Positions 35,224 to 45,755 of a DNA stretch of 64,000 nucleotides are shown piece after piece. The notes below the pieces were generated by a model, which saw nothing but the letters and a program-made list of their open reading frames with translations, ran no database searches and had not been told where the DNA came from. Source of the stretch: Candolleomyces eurysporus (lineage: Eukaryota > Basidiomycota > Agaricomycetes > Agaricales > Psathyrellaceae); assembly GCA_027579435.1 (NCBI GenBank), contig JANBPK010000704.1, positions 1 to 64,000 on the forward strand, in the 5' to 3' direction. Made by a program: the position numbers and the translations under genes. Within the stretch, counting starts at the first letter, position 1, and each line of letters opens with the position of its first letter.

Positions 35224-35487
35224 GTTCAACGCAAGTTGGCTGAAACAAGTTCATGTCAAGGCTGTTCAGCAGGCCGTGCTCGTGCTCTAAACAAGTTGAA
35301 CAATTCAAACGGGGTGTGTGGGAGGTTAATGAATTGCAAGAGTCAGAGTGTTTTGATCCTTGCTCGCTCCGTCTTCGATCGTTCGAACATCGATCAAATT
35401 ACACCGCCACTTCCGACGGTTGACGCTTCTCCGGGACCGTCTAAGCTGCCGTGGCAACGCATCGTTCCGCGGGGGCCGGAAGTGAAC

Positions 35488-35536
35488 GAGTTTCGACTGA
35501 TGAGTTTCAGCTAATGAGTTTTCGACCGATAAGTTC
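35488..35536. repeat. Short tandem motifs (GAGTTTCGACTGAT-like) upstream of Plavaka
   Basis: Consecutive imperfect 14-15 bp units: GAGTTTCGACTGAT (35488), GAGTTTCAGCTAAT (35502), GAGTTTTCGACCGAT (35516) and a partial AAGTTC (35531). Scattered CAAGTT motifs occur at 35220-35300. They could be subterminal transposase-binding repeats, as known for CACTA elements, or operators of the divergent gene pair. Confidence 0.55.
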
Positions 35537-35563
35537 AAAGTCAGGTCAAACGCGAATTGGTGC

Positions 35564-35570
35564 TTATATC
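35564..35570 (+). promoter_or_regulatory. Possible TATA element of the coiled-coil gene
   Basis: TTATATC, about 65 bp upstream of the ATG at 35633. Confidence 0.35.
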
Positions 35571-35632
35571 GTTCTCGGCTTGTTCCTCGATCCATCTCTC
35601 AACATCCCATACTTCCGCCCAATATTACCACC

Positions 35633-36385
35633 ATGCCCAAGGAATCCCCTGTCAACGCGAAGCCCCACCGCAATAACACTGTGACTGAACCCCGGGAAAC
35701 GAGGCGGCGTCTTCTGAACCTCAACCACCCCGTCCCTGAGGTGGCGAAGGCGAAGAAGCCCGTACACTCAGACCAAATCGAGAATCTGACTCGTGAGTGT
35801 TCTAAACTGTCGGGTGCTGATGTATGACTGAAGTGACCATCAGCATCAGCGTCAGGATCTGGGGAGAAGAGCGGGGCGGAGACAGCTGCAAAGCAAAGGG
35901 AACGCAGGCGCTTGAATAGGGAAACGATCCGCGAGGGCCTTGCGCGAGAGGGGGCTGCAAACGTTATAGAAAGGTCCCGAATCCGGCCGGATAATGCGGA
36001 GGTCAAGCCGGCGGAGGCGGAGGCGGCCACGCCATCTTTACCGTCCGATTCCTCTCAACCAGTTGGTTCTCCATCGATCATGGAAGAATACGAAAGGTTG
36101 AGCAGGAAGGTGACCAAGTTGAAGAAGAAAGTTCGGAAGCTATCTCGGGAACTCGTAATTTGCCAAGTCGAGCTGGAAGGTACAAAGGAGCAAAACGTCG
36201 TGTTGACGAATCAGCTCAGCGCTGCCGAAGATAGAGTTCTATTTGAGTTCCAGAAGGGGGCGAAGTATGCCGAGGCTCTGACCCTGGAAAGGGGGCAAGT
36301 GGAGGCACTCCAAGAAGCTCTGGAAGCTGCAGGAGGCGAATTGACGACTGGGTTCGGCCAAAGAAGGGATCTCATCGTGCTGTAG
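35633..36385 (+). CDS. Basic/coiled-coil protein of unknown function
   Basis: Start ATG at 35633 in good context (CCACCATGC). Exon 1 ends with QIENLT at a GTGAGT donor near 35792; the acceptor near 35842 joins SASGSGEKSGAET. A basic stretch (KQRERRRLNRETIREGLARE) is followed by a Pro/Ala linker and a long coiled coil (YERLSRKVTKLKKKVRKLSR onward) to a TAG at 36383-36385. About 230 residues. The basic region plus coil could bind nucleic acid like a bZIP, but the spacing is not canonical. It is divergent from the Plavaka gene, about 470 bp apart, so it may be a second ORF of the element or a host gene sharing its promoter region. Confidence 0.65.
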
Positions 36386-36730
36386 TAGACGGAGATGTAT
36401 GAGGGGCGAATCCAATTTACGTAAACACGGCTCGATGATGTACTCCTGATATATTTCTCTCTCCAATCGCATCGACCAATCTGCTAAAAAAAAGACTCGG
36501 GATTGTTGGAGGTCCACCACGAGCAGAAATCTGGGAGGAAGGATGAAATTCATGAGTGCGAAAATCGATGTGCCTTATATCGGCATTCTGCATGGAACGA
36601 CGAGCGTGCGGCATCACTGTCGGGCAACGCAAAACAGTCATTGACGATGTCGGCGACCCATTAGCGAGACGTGATCAATTTGACTCTTGTGGAACGGTGT
36701 GGATGGAATAGGACAAGATGGATGAAATTG

Positions 36731-39491
36731 CTAATTGCCTGACAGCGTTGGTGCATGTTTCGATATAAGGGTCTCGGATGCTCGTGAAATAGTGCTAAGG
36801 AAATTTCGAACACCTTTGACCCCATGCAGTTTGCTTTTCCATCCAGTATATGAGAGGGGTTGTGGTGTGTCCTGACTTTCGATCGCAAACACCCTCTTCG
36901 TGAACCATTCTTCGTTTCGGCTTGACCAGTGACCGTGATTTTCCCCGCATTCTTGCTTTTCATAGTACCGGACCAACGGCCACCACGACTTTAAGGCGCG
37001 CTTTTTCCCATCGTCTGGAAAGATCTGAGTTCGTTGTATCGGAAAAGGTTCCAGGAAGGACGTACCACTTATACACTCGTAAGCACCACAGAGCAGGTCC
37101 AGCTCTACTGTTGTCACCGTGTCTTCCACGAGCGTAGAAGTGGGAGAGAAACGGTGGCCCCACAGTGTTGGCTCCTTAACAACCTCAGCTATTCCGAGGG
37201 CTTCGATGGCCAGACGCCATGCGATCCCCCCTCGTCTGAGTGTCGCTTGCATATGAGGCTGCCCCAGTAGGTATGTTCGCTGGTTGACATAGCTGTCGTA
37301 ATCCTCTCTTGTGAATTGGTGATCCCATTTTCGCACTGGCAACGCGTGAACCACTGGTTTTGGAGGAAGTTTCTGAATCCGAGGAAGGGGATGCAACACT
37401 CTGAAAGGAATCCCTCTCTGCGCTAGATAATAGACAATCGAGGTTTCTGTGTAACTGGCGGGTAGGCGGCAGATGAGGAGTGCAGTGATGGGGGAGAAGG
37501 TGGCAACTTTCCACGGAACGGCGGCATTCTGGGGCTCGAAGACATACAGAAAATCACTGGCGTCGAGGCACTCGATATCCCGGTGTACACCCCGAATGTC
37601 CAGCTTGGCCATGGTGCTGAACCGAGGTAACAGGCGAACGGGCTGGAGTGACGAGTCGTCCATGTCGGAAAGCATTCCGTTAGATGTTGTGAGCTCAATC
37701 ATGGACTCCAGGAACAATTGCACCAGCTTGTAATGATAACTTTGAAAATATTCGTCGTCCTTCACTATTTCCCTCTCGGAGCCCAGCAGGTGAATGAACC
37801 GGTCTGCGGAGCGGTCATCGGTAGTGGAAAGGTCTGGAAGGGGTGTGCCGATGACTGGGGCACAAAAACCGTAGTACTTCCCAAACACTTCTTCGACTTC
37901 GAGCTCTATGAACGTTAGGGTCTCGAAAGAAGGTGAAGATCCCCGCCTAGCACCGGTAGCATCTTCAGCAGGGCCAAACAGATCAGGTGTAGGTTCCACG
38001 CCCGTCATTGGAACTTCCTCGACGGGCATACTACGAATCACCACTGGGCCCTCCCAGTCTTCTTCGTCGCTTGAGTCGTCGTCGAGATCGCCGATCGTGA
38101 ATTTCTCGCAGCAATCCCACTCGTTAAAAAACGGATCGTACCGAATTTGGTGGCGACGATACGACGCTAGCGTATCCATCTTACACTTGTTGGTGACAGG
38201 TATCCTCTCCCATCTATTCGAGTCGTCGCCTTTTTGCAACCATTCGAACACGGCTGCCTTCCGCACAGGTCTTTGTTGTATCCGGGTTTCGCGACGTTGT
38301 CGATCTATTCCACTCTCTGTGGCCAATATATGAGGGTATTTCGCTTCTCGACTCTTGAAGAATGACATCCAGTCTGGCTCCTCTTCATTAGGATTGGGAT
38401 CTTCTCCTCCAGATAGGTCCTTGTCCAGATCTCGTTCAACAGACCCCTCTTCGTTAACAACGGCCTCCGACCGGGGATTTCTGAGGCTTATCATCCATTC
38501 CCCCTCTTCTCCCCTCCGACGATACCAGATTGGAATATTATACCGCAGGAACCAGTCATTGGCAGGCTGGTCTGGGTGGGCATCAATGACCTTCAAGATA
38601 CACCCAACCCGGGGAACCTTCCACTCATAGTTACCCACCGGAGAACGAACGATGTCATCGATCCAACCGTCCGACAAACCGGCATCCTTCAGAACTTGAC
38701 GCCAGTTGGGGTATCCCATGAACTTCAGCCCCTTCGTCTCCGATTCCCGGGTCTGCGCCATCGCGATGCAGTAAGACAGTGCTCCGAGCCATACAGAAAA
38801 CCATTCCCTCGTCTCTTTCAGCGTATGCACCAGCTGAGCCCGGTTTTGAAAGCTTGACTGGTACCCAAGGGCGTTTGGTAAAAACGGGAGGACGCATGGT
38901 AGCTCGAACTTGTTCCTCAAAGCAGCCACCGCTCGATATATCTCGTTTTCAAGTTGGGTGAATGCGTTTTCAGGGTGAATTTGATAGCCTGGATTATCGA
39001 TATTCCCGTCGCCGTAGACAATGGGCAGATGGGCGAGGTTATTGAAGGGGGGGNAGGCGGTAGTTCTTGTACCAGTGTTCAGTCGGAATGAACGCAATCC
39101 AATAGAAAGGTTTCCGCCAGACTTGAGGTCGAAGGAGGTCACAATAGCGTATTTCTGAGCGTCTCTCTCCTCGTGGTTTGAATGGGTTCATATCTTCAGC
39201 TAGTCCATCCTCTGAAATAGTCAGGTCCTGCTTGCTATTGGGAGTGGAGTCTATGGAACGCCGCATTGCGGTTTGAAGCAGCCGAGCCGAGCGACGCCTC
39301 AGTAGAAATAGAGCAACAGGTGATCTCGACAAACGAGTATTCAACCCGGCTCGATTCGACAGTAACGCAACAGACGTAGTTTCGATCAACGAATACGAGC
39401 CGTCTCTTGGTTGGTCGTCGACGGGTGCTAGCCTTACAAAATGTTGAGGCAAGGTCAGGGTGTCACGCCAATCTGTGGCTTGGCGTGACAT
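36731..39491 (-). CDS. Large basidiomycete-restricted protein of unknown function (~900 aa)
   Basis: Read as one frame from the ATG at 39491 to a stop at 36731. The open frame is broken only at the N at 39054 in a C run (minus strand); omitting the N gives NYRLPPFNNLAHLPIVYGDG and a continuous protein. Features: WIAFIPTEHWYKNY, AFTQLENEIYRAVAALRNKF, WFSVWLGALSYCIA, MGYPNWRQVLKDAGLSDGWI, an acidic middle (DDDSSDEEDWE) and a basic C-terminus. No catalytic motif is recognised. From general experience, similar large single-exon genes are multicopy in Agaricomycetes and lie near DDE elements; I could not verify this here. It may be a mobile-element accessory protein. Lacking introns over 2.7 kb, it differs from its intron-rich neighbours. 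Confidence 0.65.
39054..39054. other. Ambiguous base beside a homopolymer, causes an apparent frameshift
   Basis: N after seven G. Leaving it out fuses the two overlapping minus-strand frames into one protein. Confidence 0.8.
39461..39490. repeat. Perfect inverted repeat, 11-bp arms, 8-nt loop
   Basis: Arms TGTCACGCCAA (39461-39471) and TTGGCGTGACA (39480-39490). It lies just inside the 5' end of the gene at 36731-39491 and overlaps its start codon. Confidence 0.75.
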
Positions 39492-39887
39492 CACGCGTCA
39501 CGCGCTATGTCTCAGATCTTCAAGTGTCTGCATCTTCCATCTGTTGGTGAAGCCAGCCTAGCGCTCGTATTCGTCGAACGAAACAGCGATTAGTAGCTGG
39601 AAACCCACGTTCCACGATATCGCCCCTTGTGACCTCATCCCACGACATCTTCACTAGCTTGGGGTTGTAGCCTGCGAAGACCGTATTCGACTATCGAAAC
39701 GTCGCAGGCTCGACTCTAGCGCTTAAGCCTGGCTCATTTCGGTCGCGGTACGTGCATTCAGTAAGATCGCATGCTCAATTCTGACCTTTTTCAGAAGATG
39801 TGCGGTGTCAGAAAGCCCTGGGGAAGTCCCCTCGCAGCTGCAATCTACCGCATCGGGCACAAAGGAATGCACTATATTACCTAGCTC

Positions 39888-40546
39888 GTGCCCGCCTTGT
39901 CGACGTCAGGGACACCTGGCTTGGCTTCTCGTTCAATTTCAGCGGTCCTTCGATTGCCAATACAAACAATGGTGGAACTGGCTGCGGGGAATAGCCCTCA
40001 GGAGAATGCCCACCTTCCCTCGCCCCTTCAACTCGCCCTTCTTTGTCGCTCGCTCGCTTTTACGCTTGTGGTGGAATTGTGTACATACGGATCTCACACA
40101 GGTCCGCAGTTAAATCGCTCTCCACTCCTGGCGTGTCGAGGAATCAACGTATCCTCTTTCTGCTTCTACCCCTTTCGTTCCCTTGTTAACGGGAACATAC
40201 TACGAGATGTCCCGACAGGTGAGTTTGAGCTGTCTTGGATCTCTTCCACGACTGACCCCACTTTGCAAGAACCAACATTGGCATTAGCCCCAAAGGCTGT
40301 ATAGCGGTATTCACTCATCCAGAACGGAGAAACGACGCCGACTTTGAAGCCGCAGCGCAGGACGCTTTGGCAGGGATGCCTCCTCTCGTCATCCTTTCTC
40401 CCTTACTCAACCCATCCCCGTTCGCCTCCTTCCCGGGGGGTGACCACTATTTGCGTCCTCGTCCGGTGGACCGGTTCGTCAGAGGACTCTCAGGAGGCTA
40501 TGGATGCGTGACGCGGAAACAAGAAATACAGAATATATATACATAG
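39888..40546 (+). CDS. Hypothetical protein, two or more exons
   Basis: A frame containing TMVELAAGNSPQENAHLPSP and LFLCRS-like hydrophobic residues reaches NILRDVPT. There a GTGAGT donor (about 40219) and an acceptor near 40304 join in phase to AVFTHPERRNDADFEAAAQD, then GMPPLVILSPLLNPSPFASF and GGDHYLRPRPVDRF, ending at the TAG at 40544-40546. The splice junction and sensible composition support a gene, but the start and any exon before 39960 are uncertain. Not recognised. Confidence 0.4.
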
Positions 40547-40673
40547 CTAGTCGACACTATACAATAGAACACATCATATCCAAATTAGCAAGCAGTACCC
40601 TGAAGAACGCGACCCGCGCGTGTGGGATGTCCGTATCCAATGTCGAGCTGAAGTTGAACTACGGACTAGCCAT

Positions 40674-41975
40674 CTAACTGAGACTCCGCAACATTTCAAC
40701 GATGTCCTCCCGTGGGTCATCCGCTGGCCAAAGTTCGGAGAAATAATCCAAGATATCTTCTACCTCCATGTCTGACGTATCATGGCCTGAAGTATGGCGG
40801 ATGATTTCCCTCAACTCGTCAATGGCACGAGCGCGGGTAAGCCGCTGTGCACCCCCACTGGTACCTCCAACTTCCGTCGCTGTTGGTGATGCACCAACCG
40901 ATCCATCAGCTTCCGCTCCAGGGCTTGCGGGCTCCTCTCCCTCCGAGTCTTCCTCGGGTACAGCATCCGTCGTATCCGAATCCCGGGTTCTCTTTGAGCA
41001 CCGGTGCGAGTACGGATATAAGTGGCGAGGCATTACATGTTGGCAACTGGCGCATTCGATGAACAATTCCCAAAATTGAGAAGCTCCTAGACCGTCGAAC
41101 TCCAGGGTGTGAAAGAGATCGGTGGTCTCAGTGACAGCTTCAGCGAACTCTTCGCAGCTTCCTATAGGTGTATATCAGCGGTCGGTTCAGAACGAACGAT
41201 AGAGGGACCGACTTTTCAGACGGTTGTGACCGCGGCTTATGTCTTCGGAGTCTTTCCCGGCCAACATGCGGCGGAAACCACCGGCCACTCCCTCCTGTGG
41301 CTCATCTTCCTCGTCCTTCATGAAATCCCACATATTTGGATCCAAGGGTTTGTCTGCACCGATTTTTGGGACCAAATTAACGGTGACCTGGACTCAGTGA
41401 ATAAGAGACCTACCTCGTTTTTGGTAGACCATGGTCGCCAACACCTTCTGGGTGTAAAACCTCTCGAGGACGACTAGCGCACAAAATATTAGCTGGCGTT
41501 CCTCCTCACGACACCAGCTATTCTACTCACCAAAGTACCCGCAGGAATCTTCCGATGCACATTCGGCAATGTATTCCCCAATGTATGGACGGTGCCTTTG
41601 GGATTCCTTGTTCTTGTTTATGGCTTCCACCAGGGAAATCTTGGAAGGAGTGTAACCATCGTTATCCACGTACGCACAAAAACAGCTCGGTGCCATGCAG
41701 AGGTACGCCAGCATATAGCTCTCCAGCTCATCGGGAGGAACCCTTCGTCCGCAGGGGTATGCAGGCCTATAGGATGGTCAGAACTTGACGAGACCCTCAA
41801 ATGAGAACGCTCACCAACGCCAGTAATCCAAACAGTTGCGACTGGAGCTCCAGTGGTAAATCGTGGGTCTCAGCGATCGGTCGGGCTGGGGCATTTGCTG
41901 CGCATCCAAAACGCGTTTGCGCATTTCAGGAAGTCGGCGAAGGCGAACAGAGAAACGCGGTCGGTACACAGGCAT
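40674..41975 (-). CDS. Hypothetical Cys/His-containing protein with acidic tail
   Basis: Five exons can be joined in phase. The start ATG at 41975 (MPVYRPRFSVRLRRLPEMRK) leads through CLDYWRW to PAYPCGRRVPPDELESYM, CMAPSCFCAYVDNDGY and CASEDSCGYF, then VVLERFYTQKVLATMVYQKR, KPLDPNMWDFMKDEEDEPQE, and RSCEEFAEAVTETTDLFHTL. The last exon has IECASCQHVMPRHLYPYSHR followed by C, a C-x2-C..H..H-x-C pattern that could bind zinc. A Glu/Ser/Ala-rich linker follows, then a short helical end (DIVEMLRSLS). The consistent phase at four junctions is good evidence for a real gene. I do not recognise the family; the combination suggests a DNA- or protein-binding factor restricted to basidiomycetes. Confidence 0.6.
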
Positions 41976-42174
41976 GGCGATTACGGCGGCAGATAAGAGA
42001 AGAGCCTTGCTTCTTGGAGCTCGAGATTGGACAAGAGAGAAGGGATGGGTTCAAGTGCAGATGTATGAGGCGTGTTTATAGTCGTACGCCTCTCGCCCAC
42101 AAACAAGATTGCTGTTCCATGTACAAAGGGTTGGAAGGTCTGCTAAAACCGATACCTGGCAACCGTTTCGAACG

Positions 42175-42771
42175 ATGGATCCGGAGGCTGAGTTTGTCAA
42201 CTTAGTTTCCGAGTTCGGGCCACTTGTTCGATTGCCCGCAGGAGAGAAATCTGTAACTGTTCAACGATGGTGCGATGACCATGACCATGTCGCATCACTG
42301 TTGCTGAAGATCTTCAAACAACATTCGAGATATCAATCTGATCAGCGCCATTTAATTGACCGCGTTGACAACATCGCCTTTGATATATTAGTTCCATCTG
42401 AAAATTGGCGCTATGTAATTGATCGGGTTGAGCGGTTAAACTCAAGACTACCTCAACACCACTTCGTGATGGCTGCGACCTTTCCCCCCTTACGACTTCA
42501 CACAAAGGGATTAGATGCTGGAATCGAGACTCGGGAATGTGCACCGGGGCAAGCATACCTGATCTACATGAATTTTCCTTCTCCCCCGTTCCTCCGGACA
42601 AGAATAGGATCGACTCTGGTGAGGGACTTGGGTCGGGGAAAGGTTGAACGTGGCGTTTTGGGTGCTATGGCGTTTTGGGCGCTGAAACGTTCACACGTCA
42701 ATTTACAAGTGCTATGCTTACCACGAGCACAGCCGTATGCTCAACGGAGTGCATGGCTGCTCGATATTTAA
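42175..42771 (+). CDS. Hypothetical protein with internal IDRV repeat
   Basis: Single-exon frame. I choose the ATG at 42175 (MDPEAEFVNLVSEFGPLVRL) over an upstream in-frame ATG at 42109, because the upstream part overlaps sequence near the start of the divergent gene. It has a duplicated short motif, RHLIDRVDNIAFDIL and RYVIDRVERLNSRL, 21 residues apart. It ends at a TAA at 42769-42771. No family recognised. Confidence 0.45.
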   Translation: MDPEAEFVNLVSEFGPLVRLPAGEKSVTVQRWCDDHDHVASLLLKIFKQHSRYQSDQRHLIDRVDNIAFDILVPSENWRYVIDRVERLNSRLPQHHFVMAATFPPLRLHTKGLDAGIETRECAPGQAYLIYMNFPSPPFLRTRIGSTLVRDLGRGKVERGVLGAMAFWALKRSHVNLQVLCLPRAQPYAQRSAWLLDI

Positions 42772-42873
42772 ACGCCTTTTTGAAAGGTGACCTACTCAAC
42801 AGTAACTCCTCAATCTTTCCCCAATCTCCATTCACCCACACACCCGTACTCCTTTTCTTTGCGCCAACAAGGC

Positions 42874-44348
42874 ATGCCGACCCACAACCGAGAGAATGAG
42901 GCTCCTTCAAGCTCACTCGGGAAGAGATCCCGTTCTGATGACGGTGAGCGGCCCTTCATGCTCGGCCCTACGAAGAAATTGTAAGTTTTTGTGGAATTTT
43001 CCTGTGGAGTGAGGAATAATTCCGTATTTAGCGCGAAGACGGACCCATTGGTGCACTACGGCCGACACTTCGGAAGAACAATCCGCATGTTCTGCGGCTT
43101 CGAGCCCTTGTTAAACAGTGGAGCGACCATCGAGACCGCCATCAAGGCCGGAAGACTGACAATCGACGATCTCGGTGATGAGTAAGTCAAGTTCTTCTCT
43201 TTCTTGCATCGTCGAGCTTACATGAACGGCACACAGGGAACGAAAGGAGTATGAAATATTCAATGAGCTTCTTCGACTGGTTCCAGAGCTCAGAGAACGC
43301 CTTTGGAACAAGGACGCGAACTCCAACGAAATCTTGTACATCGCATCTATGGTGGGTGCTTCTCAATCAGAATCGTATCGACTATTAATTTGTTTTCACA
43401 TGTCTAGCTCGCNAAAGGTGTGGCCGGAGCACGGTCGGACGACAATAAGAGCCTGAAGGCGGCAATCATTGAGATAATTACGCCTAAGGGATCGGTCCTG
43501 ACCCCTACATTATCCAGAAATGTCAAGACGGATCGCGGTTTTTTCCATGTCACGACGGGGAAGTATCTCTGCCCAACCGAGTTGGATTGGAATGACGAGG
43601 CGTGAGTTGATTAAATTTCCTTTGGTAGTCGCGCTCTCACGCGATACAGAACCAGGAACGCTCTTCGATCCGGACAAATTACCATGACAGGCGACCAATG
43701 GCCCATCTTCCTGTACGAGAACCTCAAGTACAACCCCCAGGACCCATGGGAAGGCTTTATGAAGAGCAAAATCATGGTGTCGGTAAGTACTGGATTCTTG
43801 GGGAGTCCTGATTTGGAACTCATATGCATTTCTGACAGGCATATAAACATGTTTTCACAAGCCCCAGCTCAGTGGATGGTGAGCCGCGGGCGACTCGATC
43901 TGGAAACGCCGCAATTCATGGGATGAAGCGCGTCACGCCCGCGTCCCTCGCCTACGTGGCGACCCTGGTGTGTTTCACATTTCGAAGTCACCTGAAATGC
44001 AACTCATGACGGATATTTTAGGCACGCTTTTCCCTGACCTCATCGCCAACTTTTTCTCGAACAGACAGAGTTACCGACAACAAGAGGTTCTACAATTTGG
44101 TCCTTGAGGCGCTGGAGGATCCGGAAGAGGCAACGGAGGTCGACACCCTGCTAGAATGGTGGGATAGGTAAGTGAATCGCACAAGTCCGCGACAACAGGC
44201 TGCTGATCCCTTGTACAGAAAAATATTTCCAAACATGGTCGCGATAGCCTCCGGCTCAATTCCGAGAAACTCTGCTTTTGCCCAGATGAAGGAGCGACGT
44301 CGACGGCTGACATTGGGGCCAGTCGGAAACAACACCGCGACGGCTTGA
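42874..44348 (+). CDS. DUF6698-like protein
   Basis: Spliced gene starting MPTHNRENEAPSSSLGKRSR. Exons then give LVHYGRHFGRTIRMFCGFEP, EIFNELLRLVPELRERLW, IASMLAKGVAGARSDDNKSL, KAAIIEIITPKGSVLTPTLS, RNVKTDRGFFHVTTGKYLCP, MTGDQWPIFLYENLKYNPQD, AYKHVFTSPSSVDGEPRATR, NAAIHGMKRVTPASLAYVAT, SRTDRVTDNKRFYNLVLEAL and LLEWWDRKIFPN. This pattern is, as I recall, that of the fungal DUF6698 family, which is multicopy in Agaricomycetes and has no known function. The N at 43413 lies in LA-KG and must count as a real base to keep the frame (GCN, Ala). All exons seem intact. It is head to tail with the gene at 42175-42771, only about 100 bp away. Confidence 0.75.
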
Positions 44349-44867
44349 GTTTTTGCAGTGTTATCTTGATCTTGATATTTTGGGCCCATGATAATGTTTA
44401 TTGTGTGTTGGCCAATGCCAACATTAAAATCATGGATATATTCACGCATACACCACGCATGTACATAGTAGCACTTGCAGGCCAAGTAAACGCGAACTTT
44501 CCCTCGACAGAAACACGGTGGCGGTCGGATACCCTATCAGAGAGGAAATATATTGGATCCCACGCATTCGGAGATCATTATCTCGGGTAGCTCGGAGGAA
44601 TGTTGCCTGCCGATAATTACGTCGACTGTCTTTAGACTAGTTGAAGACGGATTTGGTTAACAGCGCTGTCGATCTCGCTTACAGATCTAGTGTAGCCTAC
44701 AAGCAGGCTTTTTCGTTGACTCAATTTCAAGTGGCCTGCGGATCGGGAGCCGGTCAAGTGGAGCCCGGGATAAATACAAAAACAAATACAACATGCGGGA
44801 TATCTAACCACATGGAACCATACGTGATGACGAAAAGCAAGACACAATGAACTGAATGCAAATAAAT

Positions 44868-45313
44868 TTATTCCCCTCTCGAAAAAAATAAGAACGCCAG
44901 TCTATGTAGCTCGTTGTCAAGCTCATCGGCCTCAGCCTGCTGGCCGGTGAGCACGAAGTAATCGCTGAGGTGGCGCAGCTGCTCCTTCGACAAGTCGAAG
45001 AGCTCGAGAGCTGTCCGTAGCTGTTGTTCGGTGGTAGCGACGGTCAAAGCGAGATGGGCATGGTATGCGGCTGCGCGTTTGATTACCAAGCTTGGCGGGT
45101 ACTCGGAAATTGGCGGAACTTCCCTTGCTGAAGGTGAGGGAACTGATGAGAGAGACGGTCGGGGGGAAGCTAGGGACGGTGTCCCTTGCCGCCGCGGTTG
45201 CTGCCTTCTGCCCTGGATCAAGAACATCAGAAAGGTGGCTGGAGGATGGAAACGTTTGGGGGACCCACGAGAAAAGTAGACAACGTCGAGGGGATGGGAA
45301 TCCAAGTCGACAT
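44868..45313 (-). CDS. Small coiled-coil hypothetical protein
   Basis: The ATG at 45313 (MSTWIPIPSTLSTFL) is followed by a GTGGGT donor and an acceptor near 45217, in phase with GRRQQPRRQGTPSLASPRPS. A Ser/Pro-rich segment and a helical C-terminus (EQQLRTALELFDLSKEQLRH, ADELDNELHRLAFLFF) end at 44868. About 130 residues. It has the look of short accessory genes found near DUF6698 and Plavaka loci (inference). The unspliced alternative lacks an ATG. Confidence 0.5.
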
Positions 45314-45755
45314 ATCAACGGAGTCGGGGTACAGTATGAAGAGGGATGAACGTAGTCAGGCCCGCTTTTGACTTTGTTTACCTATGTTTGAATTTTGAAC
45401 ACTCGTTCATCGAGGCTCGGTTTGGTTCATTAGGCGGTTCGTCTTCGAATCCATAAGGAAATCCTATTCCCTATAGGGTGATTGGAAATAGACTCAGCAA
45501 GTCGCCCTGAGCATGTCGGCGGGGATTCGCTTGTACCAAATTGATTTTCTAAGGCGCGAATATAATGCCGTTACTTGCTGCAGCTCGATCTACAACATAG
45601 ATTCGCCAAATTTGAAANTTTTCAACCCGTTTAGTGGCGCTATATATGGGTTCGAATTTTACCAATCGACGCGTCTTTCTTCCTCCTCCTCCTCATCGCC
45701 TCCGCCGGCGCCTCCTCCTACGGCTGCTCCCACTCCCCCTCCCCCGCCACCACCA
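45314..45755. other. Intergenic stretch, divergent promoters
   Basis: Between the small coiled-coil gene and the F-box gene. Contains a 10-bp palindrome CCCTATAGGG at 45469-45478 and an N at 45618. The GCTATATATGGG near 45640 could serve as a TATA box for the F-box gene. Confidence 0.45.

Noticed and set aside
36731..39142. The 803-codon open frame taken alone as the whole gene
   Set aside because: The preceding overlapping frame (from 39491) joins in register when the N at 39054 is left out, so the 803-codon start is an artefact.
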